Below, piece after piece: positions 1-5,672 of a stretch of 5,672 nucleotides of DNA. Origin of the DNA: CAKMMH01 sp927798255 (GTDB lineage Bacteria; Bdellovibrionota_C; UBA2361; CAKMMH01); the NCBI GenBank assembly GCA_034180415.1, contig JAXFOK010000068.1, positions 1 through 5,672 on the forward strand, in the 5' to 3' direction. A model generated the notes under the pieces. The model was not told the DNA's origin. It saw nothing but the letters and a program-made list of their open reading frames with translations, and ran no database searches. Position 1 is the stretch's first letter; every line of letters starts with the position of its first letter. Position numbers and translations under genes: made by a program.

Positions 1-750
1 ATTTGTAGCTACAACTTCCGAATTAAATTCATAATCACTTATATTTACATCAGCTTCTTTAAGTAATGATTTCATAAAATTTTTTATTTCTGGATTATCA
101 TTATATTTATCTAGATACATTAAAAATCCTTGATAATTTTGAAATGAATTACCAAAAGCAATATTTTCACAAACATCTATTCCTTCAGCAAACCATAAGT
201 AAGCATTTTTAGTGGCTTCAGAATTCCAAGTAGTTGCTGTGCTTAAAAACAATTTATTATCCGTATTTTTATCAACATATTCATTTAACGAATTATGAAC
301 TTTAGGAAAGGAATATTTATTAACATCTTTTCTTTCAAAAATCATGCTAGGTTTTGAAGTCTTATATTCATATAAGTATTCTTCGTAAACTTTATTAATA
401 TCTGCAACAAATCCGTAAGCATATTTTTTTTCATTATGAATAAACATAAAATCCATTTTTGTTTTACCATTTTTAAACTTTTCATCGAAAGCAAAAGGTA
501 AAAATGGAAGCTTTGTATTAATTTGGTAAATATTTGAATATCTAACAAAGTTAATTGCAACTGATAAGGCATGTAGAATATTACTTTTTCCTGCTGCATT
601 TGCACCATAAAAAGCAAGTGTAGGTAAAATTTTATCTTTATTTGCAATTATTAAGTTATCTTTATGTTCATTTCTATTATTTGCAAAAGCAGTAAAAAAC
701 ACTTCATCTTTAATAGATTTAAAATTTGAAACAGAAAATTGTAAAAGCAT
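1..750 (-). CDS. AAA15/COG1106-family ATPase, RloA/AbiL-like (N-terminal 250 residues, 3' end off window)
   Basis: The frame is open from ATG at 748-750 to the left edge without a stop, giving 250 residues; the family is usually about 400 residues, so the C-terminal part (Walker B, signature region) lies outside. Residues 5-16 (FSVSNFKSIKDE) are the typical N-terminal strand of SMC/ABC-like ATPases, and residues 49-57 (GANAAGKSN) are a complete Walker A. Residues 82-115 (PF...F.....YAYGF) match the usual COG1106 pattern of a PF segment followed by a YxYGF strand. No signal peptide or membrane segment is visible, so it is probably cytosolic. The start is fixed by GGAGAA at 757-762, six bases upstream. 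Proteins of this type include RloA of Campylobacter type I RM loci and AbiL ATPases, which pair with RloB-type proteins in phage defence. That role is inferred from family and position. It lies downstream of hsdR but has its own promoter. The family call is fairly sure; the exact subfamily is not. Confidence 0.82.
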   Translation of the reverse strand, partial: MLLQFSVSNFKSIKDEVFFTAFANNRNEHKDNLIIANKDKILPTLAFYGANAAGKSNILHALSVAINFVRYSNIYQINTKLPFLPFAFDEKFKNGKTKMDFMFIHNEKKYAYGFVADINKVYEEYLYEYKTSKPSMIFERKDVNKYSFPKVHNSLNEYVDKNTDNKLFLSTATTWNSEATKNAYLWFAEGIDVCENIAFGNSFQNYQGFLMYLDKYNDNPEIKNFMKSLLKEADVNISDYEFNSEVVATN

Positions 751-756
751 AAATTT

Positions 757-762
757 TTCTCC
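757..762 (-). promoter_or_regulatory. Ribosome binding site of the ATPase gene
   Basis: On the minus strand GGAGAA lies six bases before the ATG at 750. It is the strongest Shine-Dalgarno match in the spacer and supports this start codon. Confidence 0.75.
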
Positions 763-780
763 ATTTATACATTTTTTAGT

Positions 781-809
781 ATTATATACCTATTTGATGC
801 TTATAAAAA
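781..809 (-). promoter_or_regulatory. Probable sigma70-type promoter of the ATPase gene
   Basis: On the minus strand a perfect TATAAT -10 hexamer lies at 786-781, about 30 bases before the start codon. Seventeen bases upstream, at 809-804, is only TTTTTA, a poor -35. A consensus -10 with T-rich upstream DNA and no clear -35 is typical of Campylobacterota promoters. Transcription would start near 772-776, giving a leader of about 25 bases that contains the GGAGAA site. The call rests on sequence match alone. Confidence 0.55.
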
Positions 810-812
810 CTT

Positions 813-839
813 AAAATTTGCAAGATTTTTGCAAAATTT
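813..839 (-). repeat. Inverted repeat upstream of the ATPase promoter
   Basis: TTTGCAA at 817-823 and TTGCAAA at 829-835 form perfect 7-bp arms around a five-base spacer. After one A-A mismatch (816/836) three more pairs extend the arms to 813 and 839. The element sits immediately upstream of the proximal promoter, centred about 40 bases before the -10, and downstream of the possible distal promoter. That position would suit an operator or a leader hairpin. The arms are AT-rich, so chance formation is possible. Confidence 0.4.
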
Positions 840-893
840 GATAAAATAACAAAAATTTTACACAATTTCCTATTCTTGACAATTTTTGATAAA
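832..893. repeat. Imperfect direct repeat, two 14-base copies 48 bases apart
   Basis: The copies at 832-845 and 880-893 read CAAAATTTGATAAA and CAATTTTTGATAAA on the plus strand, identical at 12 of 14 positions. They flank the possible distal -10 element; the left copy overlaps the right arm of the inverted repeat. They could be paired protein-binding sites, but low base complexity makes chance similarity a serious alternative. Confidence 0.25.
855..882 (-). promoter_or_regulatory. Possible distal promoter for the ATPase gene
   Basis: On the minus strand TTGTCA (882-877) and TAAAAT (860-855) are separated by 16 bases. Each hexamer matches the sigma70 consensus at five of six positions. It would add a leader of roughly 100 bases containing the inverted repeat at 813-839. 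AT-rich DNA yields such matches often, so this is weaker than the proximal site. Confidence 0.3.
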
Positions 894-944
894 AAAGTTT
901 TGAACAATCTTTAAATCATAAGATTAATTCTTCTTTCTAAGTTA

Positions 945-959
945 CCGAGGAATCCTCGG
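945..959. repeat. Isolated GC-rich 15-base palindrome
   Basis: CCGAGGAATCCTCGG is perfectly self-complementary around its central base: 7-bp arms as DNA, or a 6-bp stem with a three-base loop as RNA. It is strongly GC-rich within a spacer that is otherwise almost all A and T. Neither side carries a T-run, so it is not a standard intrinsic terminator by itself. It may be a transcription-end or mRNA-stabilising hairpin behind hsdR, a protein-binding site, or one copy of a dispersed intergenic repeat. Confidence 0.5.
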
Positions 960-985
960 CATCTTGATAAATCGAATGAAAATTT

Positions 986-1014
986 TAAGTTGTAAAGAAA
1001 TACTTTACAACTTA
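986..1014 (-). terminator. Hairpin after hsdR, probable transcript end of the RM operon
   Basis: Twelve bases at 986-997 (TAAGTTGTAAAG) pair perfectly with 1003-1014, around a five-base loop. The stem begins 14 bases beyond the hsdR stop codon. On the minus strand it is followed by AAATTTTC, so the U-tract is short and the stem is AT-rich. On the plus strand it is followed within about 8 bases by TTTTT. It is best read as a weak or bidirectional terminator separating hsdR from the separately promoted ATPase gene. Confidence 0.55.
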
Positions 1015-1028
1015 TTAATCAATTTTTA

Positions 1029-4000
1029 CTACTCATTACTTATATAATCCTCATTATCTACCCATTGTTCACATTGTTTGATTACTATATCGGTAGCATC
1101 ATCCCACCCCTCTGGTGGATAATCATATCTTCTTAGCAGTTCTTTTATAAGTACTCTCATTCCAGCTCTTGCACTTTCTTTTCTTTGCCAATCGACAGTT
1201 TTATTTTTATTTAATTCTTTTGTTAATTCTCTTGTTAATTTTATTAATTCTTTATTATGTTTAAATTCATTGCTAGCTTTTGGTTTACAAAGTGCATCAT
1301 AAAAAGCAAGCTCCTCTTCTGTTAATCCAAGGTCTTTTCCCTCCTTGTGCCCTTCCATAATTTCTTTTGCAAGCTCTAAAATTTCTTTTATCGCTTCAGT
1401 GTTATTTATAATACCATCCATATAACGATCCATAATTCTTTGAAGCATCTCACTAAATTTTTCTGACTTAACAAAATTCGTTTTTTTGTATATTGATATT
1501 TGCTCTGCAATTAATTTTTTTAAGATAAGAATTAATACATTCTTTTCTTTCATCTTTGAAAGTTCTTCTAAAAATTCAGCTGAAAAAAGAGATATTTCCT
1601 CTTTAGCATCTGAAAATATATTTATAATTCCATCTGATTTTACACTATGTTTTAATAATTCATTTATTTGCTCATTTATCTCTTTTAATGAAAGTTTTTT
1701 ATCCGTTCCATCACTTGCAATTCTTACAATAAACACTCTAACAGCTTCAAAAAATGTAGCTTCTAATCTTTCTTCTTTTTTAACAATAGATGAACAAAGC
1801 GAAAGTGCTTGATGAAGTATAAGTGCTTCTTTTAAAAAAGTCTCTTTTAATTTATCTTTTGATATGTCTGTAATAAAATTTGTACCATCGGTAATTAATT
1901 TTGCTCTATCAGAATCTGTTCCTGTTATAAATTTTGAATATTTAAACCCATGAAACAAATCTCTACAAACTTCTAATTTTTCCTTAAATTTTACATATAT
2001 TGTTTTGCTAATATCAGGGTTTCCAAAATTATTGTTATCTCTTTTTGTATATTCTTTCATTGCTTGCTTTAACGCAGCAGCAATTCCTATATAATCAACA
2101 ACTAATCCACCTTGTTTATCTTTATAAACTCTATTTACTCTTGCTATTGCTTGCATTAAATTAAGCCCTATCATTGGTTTATAAACATACATCGTAGCAA
2201 GAGAAGGAACATCAAAACCTGTAAGCCACATATCTACGACAATCACTATTTTTAATTCACTATCAACTTGTTTAAATTTATTAGCAAGCTCTTCTTTATA
2301 AACTTTATTTCCTATACTTTCTCGCCAATCCTCTGGGTCATTATTTCCAGAAGTCATTACGACCTTTACTTTTTCATTCCAATTTGGTCTAAGCTCTAAA
2401 ATCTTTCTATAAATTTTTATTGCAATAGCCCTTGAATAAGCGACAATCATCGCTTTTCCGTTGAGTAAATTTTCCCTGTTTCCTTCATAATGAGAAATTA
2501 TATCATTTACAAGAGAAGAAATTGTTTTATCATCTCCCAAAATGGTTTCCATTTTACTAAGTTCTTTTTTACTTTTTTCAATTATATAAGGCTCGGTATT
2601 TAATGCTAATAATTCATATTTTTTATCAATAAGCTCTAAAATTTTAGGGTCTAACTCTAAATGTATTCCTCTACTTTCGTAATAAATAGGAATTGTTGCT
2701 CCATCTTTTACAGATTGAGTCATATCATAAATATCAATATAATCACCAAAAACTTCTCTTGTATTTCTATCCCTTGTAGCAATAGGAGTCCCTGTGAAAC
2801 CTACATATGTAGCATTAGGAAGTGAATCTCTAATTATCCTTGCAGTACCAACTTTAATTTCTCCTTTTTCATTTATTTTTTCAACAAGTCCATATTGTCC
2901 TCTATGAGCTTCATCAGCCATCACGATAATATTTTTTCTTTTTGATAATGCATCATCAGATTCTTCAAATTTTTGCATTGTAGTAAAAATAATTCCATTT
3001 GCTTTTCTTTCTGCAAGCCAATTTTTTAAACCTATATCAGATGATGTGGAACTTTTGGTAAGTTTTCTACAAGTAGCTTGTACAGGGTCTTGTCTTAAAA
3101 AATCTCTACATTTTGAAAATTGTAAAAAGAGCTGATTATCTAAATCATTTCTATCCGTTAAAACTACAATTGTAGGGCTTTCTAATGCTTCTTGTAAAAG
3201 ATGAGCATAAAATACCATAGAAAGCGATTTTCCACTTCCTTGAGTGTGCCAAAAAACACCACCTTTTCCATCAGTTTTTGTTGCTTGAATTGCCTTTTTA
3301 ATTGCTTTTTTTACAGCAAAATATTGATGATATCCTGCTAGAATTTTAATTCTTTTATGCCCATCATTTGAAAAACAAATAAAATTTTTTAAGATATCTA
3401 AAAGTCTTTCTTTTTCAAAAATCCCTTCAAAAAATGTATCATAACTTGTAACCAACTCTTCTTTATACACGCCATCTTTTGTTTTCCACTCCATAAAACG
3501 GTCTTCATCTGATGTGATAGTTCCAGCTTTATTTTTTGCAAGGTCGCTAATTACGCAAATTGCATTATAAGCAAACATAGACGGTATTTCTTTCATATAA
3601 TTTCTTAATTGTCTATAAGCTTGACTTGCATTAGTCTCTTCTCTTACAGGAGATTTTAATTCCATAATAACAAGAGGAATACCATTTATAAAAAGAATAA
3701 TATCAGGTCTTTTTTCTGAGTTTTCAACAAAAGTCCATTGATTAGCAACAACAAATGAATTTTTATTTACATTTTTATAATCAATTAAATAAACGATATC
3801 CGACCTTGTTTCTCCGTCTTTATGATAATTAAGCGATATACCATCTTGAAGATATTTCGTAAACTCAAAATTCTTCTCAACAAAATCTACCCTATCAATA
3901 TTTTTTAATTCTTTAATTGCATCATTTATTAAACTATCACTAACCTTAGGATTAATTCTTTTTAAACTATCAAAAAGTTCATCTTCATAAAAAGGGCTAG

Positions 4001-4112
4001 TATAATCTCTATCTTCGATATCAGGCCCAAAGATATGGTCATAACCCATATTTTCAAAAAGTTCTATTATTGCATTTTCATAGGATTCTTCGGTAAAAGT
4101 GGTATTAGACAT
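1029..4112 (-). CDS. hsdR: Type I restriction endonuclease subunit R (HsdR), full length
   Basis: HsdR is the motor and nuclease of a type I RM complex: with HsdM and HsdS it binds unmethylated target sites, pulls DNA using ATP, and cuts at a distance. The 1027 residues match the normal family length. The N-terminal PD-(D/E)XK nuclease has RPD at 135-137, ELK at 151-153 and QLRNY at 168-172, giving catalytic candidates D137, E151 and K153. The SF2 translocase shows Walker A TQGSGKS (290-296), DEAH (400-403), GFTGTP (438-443), DMWLTGFDVP (627-636) and QAIARVNR (654-661). Residues 700-1027 form the helical C-terminal region, including YPPEGWDDA near 998-1006, typical of HsdR C-termini. No frameshift or missing key residue is seen, so it should be active. 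The stop codon is TAG. The ATG lies one base after the TAA of the preceding gene, with only a weak purine-rich site (GAGAGAG, 4121-4127) inside that gene, so translation is probably coupled to it. Confidence 0.97.
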   Translation of the reverse strand: MSNTTFTEESYENAIIELFENMGYDHIFGPDIEDRDYTSPFYEDELFDSLKRINPKVSDSLINDAIKELKNIDRVDFVEKNFEFTKYLQDGISLNYHKDGETRSDIVYLIDYKNVNKNSFVVANQWTFVENSEKRPDIILFINGIPLVIMELKSPVREETNASQAYRQLRNYMKEIPSMFAYNAICVISDLAKNKAGTITSDEDRFMEWKTKDGVYKEELVTSYDTFFEGIFEKERLLDILKNFICFSNDGHKRIKILAGYHQYFAVKKAIKKAIQATKTDGKGGVFWHTQGSGKSLSMVFYAHLLQEALESPTIVVLTDRNDLDNQLFLQFSKCRDFLRQDPVQATCRKLTKSSTSSDIGLKNWLAERKANGIIFTTMQKFEESDDALSKRKNIIVMADEAHRGQYGLVEKINEKGEIKVGTARIIRDSLPNATYVGFTGTPIATRDRNTREVFGDYIDIYDMTQSVKDGATIPIYYESRGIHLELDPKILELIDKKYELLALNTEPYIIEKSKKELSKMETILGDDKTISSLVNDIISHYEGNRENLLNGKAMIVAYSRAIAIKIYRKILELRPNWNEKVKVVMTSGNNDPEDWRESIGNKVYKEELANKFKQVDSELKIVIVVDMWLTGFDVPSLATMYVYKPMIGLNLMQAIARVNRVYKDKQGGLVVDYIGIAAALKQAMKEYTKRDNNNFGNPDISKTIYVKFKEKLEVCRDLFHGFKYSKFITGTDSDRAKLITDGTNFITDISKDKLKETFLKEALILHQALSLCSSIVKKEERLEATFFEAVRVFIVRIASDGTDKKLSLKEINEQINELLKHSVKSDGIINIFSDAKEEISLFSAEFLEELSKMKEKNVLILILKKLIAEQISIYKKTNFVKSEKFSEMLQRIMDRYMDGIINNTEAIKEILELAKEIMEGHKEGKDLGLTEEELAFYDALCKPKASNEFKHNKELIKLTRELTKELNKNKTVDWQRKESARAGMRVLIKELLRRYDYPPEGWDDATDIVIKQCEQWVDNEDYISNE

Positions 4113-4113
4113 A

Positions 4114-4890
4114 TTATTTTCTCTCTCTTATAAGTTTAATTTTATCTTTATCCCATTTTAAAGCAGATGAAAGCATATTATATTCATTTTCTATTCCAAA
4201 TATCTTATGCTCTAAGATAAATAATTCTTCTTGATTGGCAAATATTAAGTTAAAAATATCTTTTATATCATTTGTAAAAGCATCTGGATTAACAATTATA
4301 TTCACTCTGTATTTAGACATTTGAAGTTCATAGGAAGAAGCTTTATTAAAACGTGTTCTTTTTATAAACAACACCTTATTATATTTTGCATCATCAGGAA
4401 TTCTAAATATAAAAAATTTAAAGAATTGTGGATATTCAACATTTTTACCTAAAATAATCTCTTTAGCTATATTCTCATATTTTCCTAAATTAATATCTTT
4501 AAAATCATCTAATGTTGATACAGAAGCTCGCCATATGATTGAAACAAAAAACTGCCTAATAGTTTTATAATCGAAAAATTCATTAGTATATATAATCCCC
4601 TTAAAGTCTACGCCTTCTTTAATGATTGGGGGATATTCATTTGTTAAAAATAACTTTGATGCATTTCCTTCTATCTTTGAAAGAGTTTTATTTTCGCAAT
4701 TTTTACACAATATACTACTATCATATACGCCAGATTGTACAATTTTGTAACTTCCATTAGGTTTTACAGCCAAATATTTATTACTAGTGTCTTTAATATC
4801 TGGATAAAAACATTTGGTTATTATATGAGAATCTTGATAATCACATTCCTGACCACATAATTTACAAATTCCTTTTAAACCTTTTCCCAT
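4114..4890 (-). CDS. Putative zinc-binding HNH-like protein inside the RM operon
   Basis: This 258-residue protein is not a standard RM subunit. Its first 75 residues carry CKLC (C9, C12), DSHIITK (20-26, with S21 and H22) and LCKNCENKTLSKIE (61-74, with C62, C65 and E66). Two CxxC pairs bracketing an SHII segment resemble the zinc-stabilised beta-beta-alpha-metal (HNH) nuclease core, with H22 as candidate catalytic histidine. Residues 113-122 (QFFVSIIWRA) recall a conserved stretch in uncharacterised proteins with the same SHIIPK-type N-terminus. Residues 155-230 look mixed alpha/beta with no motif I can name. No signal peptide or membrane segment is apparent. AAGGA at 4898-4902, seven bases upstream, supports the ATG. 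It starts 23 bp after hsdS and ends one base before hsdR, so all three share a message. It may be an extra nuclease, a regulator or an immunity-type factor. A purely structural zinc finger is also possible, because a typical C-terminal HNH asparagine/histidine is not clearly placed. Confidence 0.6.
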   Translation of the reverse strand: MGKGLKGICKLCGQECDYQDSHIITKCFYPDIKDTSNKYLAVKPNGSYKIVQSGVYDSSILCKNCENKTLSKIEGNASKLFLTNEYPPIIKEGVDFKGIIYTNEFFDYKTIRQFFVSIIWRASVSTLDDFKDINLGKYENIAKEIILGKNVEYPQFFKFFIFRIPDDAKYNKVLFIKRTRFNKASSYELQMSKYRVNIIVNPDAFTNDIKDIFNLIFANQEELFILEHKIFGIENEYNMLSSALKWDKDKIKLIRERK

Positions 4891-4897
4891 TAAAATT

Positions 4898-4902
4898 TCC
4901 TT
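4898..4902 (-). promoter_or_regulatory. Ribosome binding site of the HNH-like gene
   Basis: AAGGA on the minus strand lies seven bases before the ATG at 4890, inside the 23-base gap after the hsdS stop. It supports independent initiation of this gene on the shared transcript. Confidence 0.7.
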
Positions 4903-4913
4903 AATTTTTAAAA

Positions 4914-5672
4914 CTAAACTTTTATTTTTGAAACATCAACTTCTCCATTCATAAGTTTAGGTAGAAGCGCATCTCTCATACTTGTTAATTTTAGATTTTC
5001 AACTTGGTTTGAATAAATCATCTTAAAGATAGCTGAAACTAATGAATGAAAATTTTTCATCACTGGTAATGATGGAACTACTACTTCTATTTTTCTAAAT
5101 TGTTCTTTATTAAGATTAGTTATCGTACTTCCACTTGAACCTAATTTATTAATAATTTTTGATAACGTCTTCATTACTAAAAAAATATAAAAAGGAGAAT
5201 AGCCATCTTTAGGAATTATAGCATTTATCTGTTGATTCGTTTGACTATCAAATGCGACTAAAGAAACAAGACCAGCTGTCCCAATACAACTGATGCAAAC
5301 TGAATTTTGGGGAAGAGTCTTTTGTGGTTGTGTATTAGCTCCCATAAAAGATAGTGACCTTTCAGTATTTATTACATATACATTGTTATGCATATCAGGA
5401 ATTGTTATAAACGGAATATCTGTTCCATAATATTCAGAATTTTTGGTAGATGGCGTCTTACCACATATGATATCACTTGCTATATCATCTACTATGCCTT
5501 TTCTCCAATCCTTTGGCATTTTTCCTCCGAAAGGTTCGAAGTCGACAAACCATGATTTATAAATCGCCATTGCCTGTTCTTCTAAATTTTTATTTATTCT
5601 GTTGTTAAGTTCGATCTTGTCATCGAGAGATGAAAGAATTTTGGCTATTTGGCGTTGGGTGGTAAGTGGGGG
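4914..5672 (-). CDS. hsdS: Type I RM specificity subunit HsdS (C-terminal 252 residues, 5' end off window)
   Basis: HsdS recognises the two-part DNA target and anchors HsdM and HsdR. The frame is open to the right edge, and the first 34 visible residues are clearly HsdS: PPLTTQRQIAKILSSLDDKI leads into a helix ending in KSWFVDFEPF, the hallmark central conserved region. The ATG at 5568-5570 is therefore internal and not the start. Visible residues about 53-200 are the second target-recognition domain (Methylase_S type), with GKTPSTKNSEYYG near 71-83, PFITIPDM near 87-94 and SCIGTAG near 128-134. Residues about 200-242 form the second conserved helix, ending MRDALLPKLMNGEVDVSKI, the usual HsdS C-terminus. 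In PSLPVMKNF (200-208) the Q usual in the LPxxxQ pattern is K. The first recognition domain and N-terminus are missing, so target specificity cannot be judged. The stop is TAG at 4914-4916. HsdM is expected upstream, beyond the edge. Confidence 0.95.
   Translation of the reverse strand, partial: PPLTTQRQIAKILSSLDDKIELNNRINKNLEEQAMAIYKSWFVDFEPFGGKMPKDWRKGIVDDIASDIICGKTPSTKNSEYYGTDIPFITIPDMHNNVYVINTERSLSFMGANTQPQKTLPQNSVCISCIGTAGLVSLVAFDSQTNQQINAIIPKDGYSPFYIFLVMKTLSKIINKLGSSGSTITNLNKEQFRKIEVVVPSLPVMKNFHSLVSAIFKMIYSNQVENLKLTSMRDALLPKLMNGEVDVSKIKV

Larger units (their letters stand above)
751..1028. other. Noncoding spacer between hsdR and the ATPase gene
   Basis: This is the only gap of note in the window. 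Both strands lack a plausible gene; the longest ATG frame noticed is a 23-codon plus-strand run from 976 with no good ribosome binding site. From the hsdR side it holds the 12-bp stem, the GC-rich palindrome, an AT-rich tract with repeats and promoter candidates, and the ATPase ribosome binding site. No tRNA or other structured RNA gene is recognised. Confidence 0.7.

Noticed and set aside
342..647. A 101-codon open frame on the minus strand
   Set aside because: It is out of frame with, and inside, the ATPase coding region, which has a Walker A motif, a ribosome binding site and a promoter. The translation is low-complexity Leu/Ile/Lys-rich with no motif.
876..904. TTGACA on the plus strand as a promoter -35
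   Set aside because: No -10-like hexamer lies 16-18 bases downstream, and no plus-strand gene follows.
976..1047. A 23-codon plus-strand frame beginning ATGAAAATT
   Set aside because: It is very short, runs through the hairpin and into the antisense of hsdR, and has no convincing ribosome binding site.
1486..1812. A 108-codon open frame on the plus strand
   Set aside because: It is antisense to the C-terminal part of hsdR. Its Ser/Phe/Ile-rich translation is what the complement of a Lys/Glu-rich helical region gives, and there is no ribosome binding site or family resemblance.
5568..5570. ATG as the start of hsdS
   Set aside because: The frame continues upstream with unmistakable HsdS central-region sequence to the window edge, so this Met is internal and the gene is partial rather than a half-sized hsdS.
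5668..5672. G-run at the right edge as a phase-variable tract
   Set aside because: Only five G are visible and they encode the conserved Pro-Pro of the HsdS central region. Length beyond the edge is unknown, so there is no evidence for slippage.
1..5672. CRISPR array, tRNA/rRNA, insertion sequence or integrase attachment site
   Set aside because: No regularly spaced repeats, cloverleaf sequence, transposase motif or terminal inverted repeats with target duplications were seen on either strand.

Overview
The window is a low-GC (about 30% by eye) bacterial defence locus. Every gene reads on the minus strand, so transcription runs from the right edge to the left. It holds the back half of a type I restriction-modification operon followed by a separately promoted AAA ATPase. 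The composition, the A/T-ending codons and the restriction-linked gene layout suit an AT-rich Campylobacterota such as Arcobacter or Campylobacter relatives. Fusobacteria or low-GC Firmicutes cannot be excluded, and there is no housekeeping gene here to settle it.

Right to left: (1) 5672-4914, the specificity subunit HsdS. It is cut by the window edge and lacks the first target-recognition domain; the central conserved helix, the second recognition domain and the C-terminal helix are present. (2) 4890-4114, a 258-residue protein with a CxxC...SHII...CxxCE signature resembling a zinc-binding HNH-type (beta-beta-alpha-metal) nuclease module; it is not a standard RM subunit. (3) 4112-1029, a full-length, apparently intact 1027-residue HsdR with the PD-(D/E)XK nuclease and all main SF2 translocase motifs. 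Gaps of 23 bp and 1 bp between these genes indicate one transcript. HsdM is not in the window and is expected upstream, beyond base 5672.

Bases 751-1028 are a noncoding spacer. It contains a perfect 12-bp stem just after hsdR (probable transcript end), an isolated GC-rich 15-base palindrome, and then an AT-rich segment with a good sigma70-type promoter, a second possible promoter, an inverted repeat, an imperfect direct repeat and a clear ribosome binding site for the next gene.

(4) 750-1 and beyond the left edge: the N-terminal 250 residues of an AAA15/COG1106-type ATPase with a Walker A motif, of the RloA/AbiL-like kind often found near type I RM genes. Its partner gene, if it has one, would lie to the left of the window.

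Working model: HsdS with the unseen HsdM modifies and recognises DNA, and HsdR translocates and cuts unmodified DNA. The HNH-like protein is made from the same message and may be an added nuclease or an accessory factor. The ATPase is a neighbouring, independently transcribed candidate for a second (abortive-infection-like) layer. The roles of the last two are inferred, not shown.
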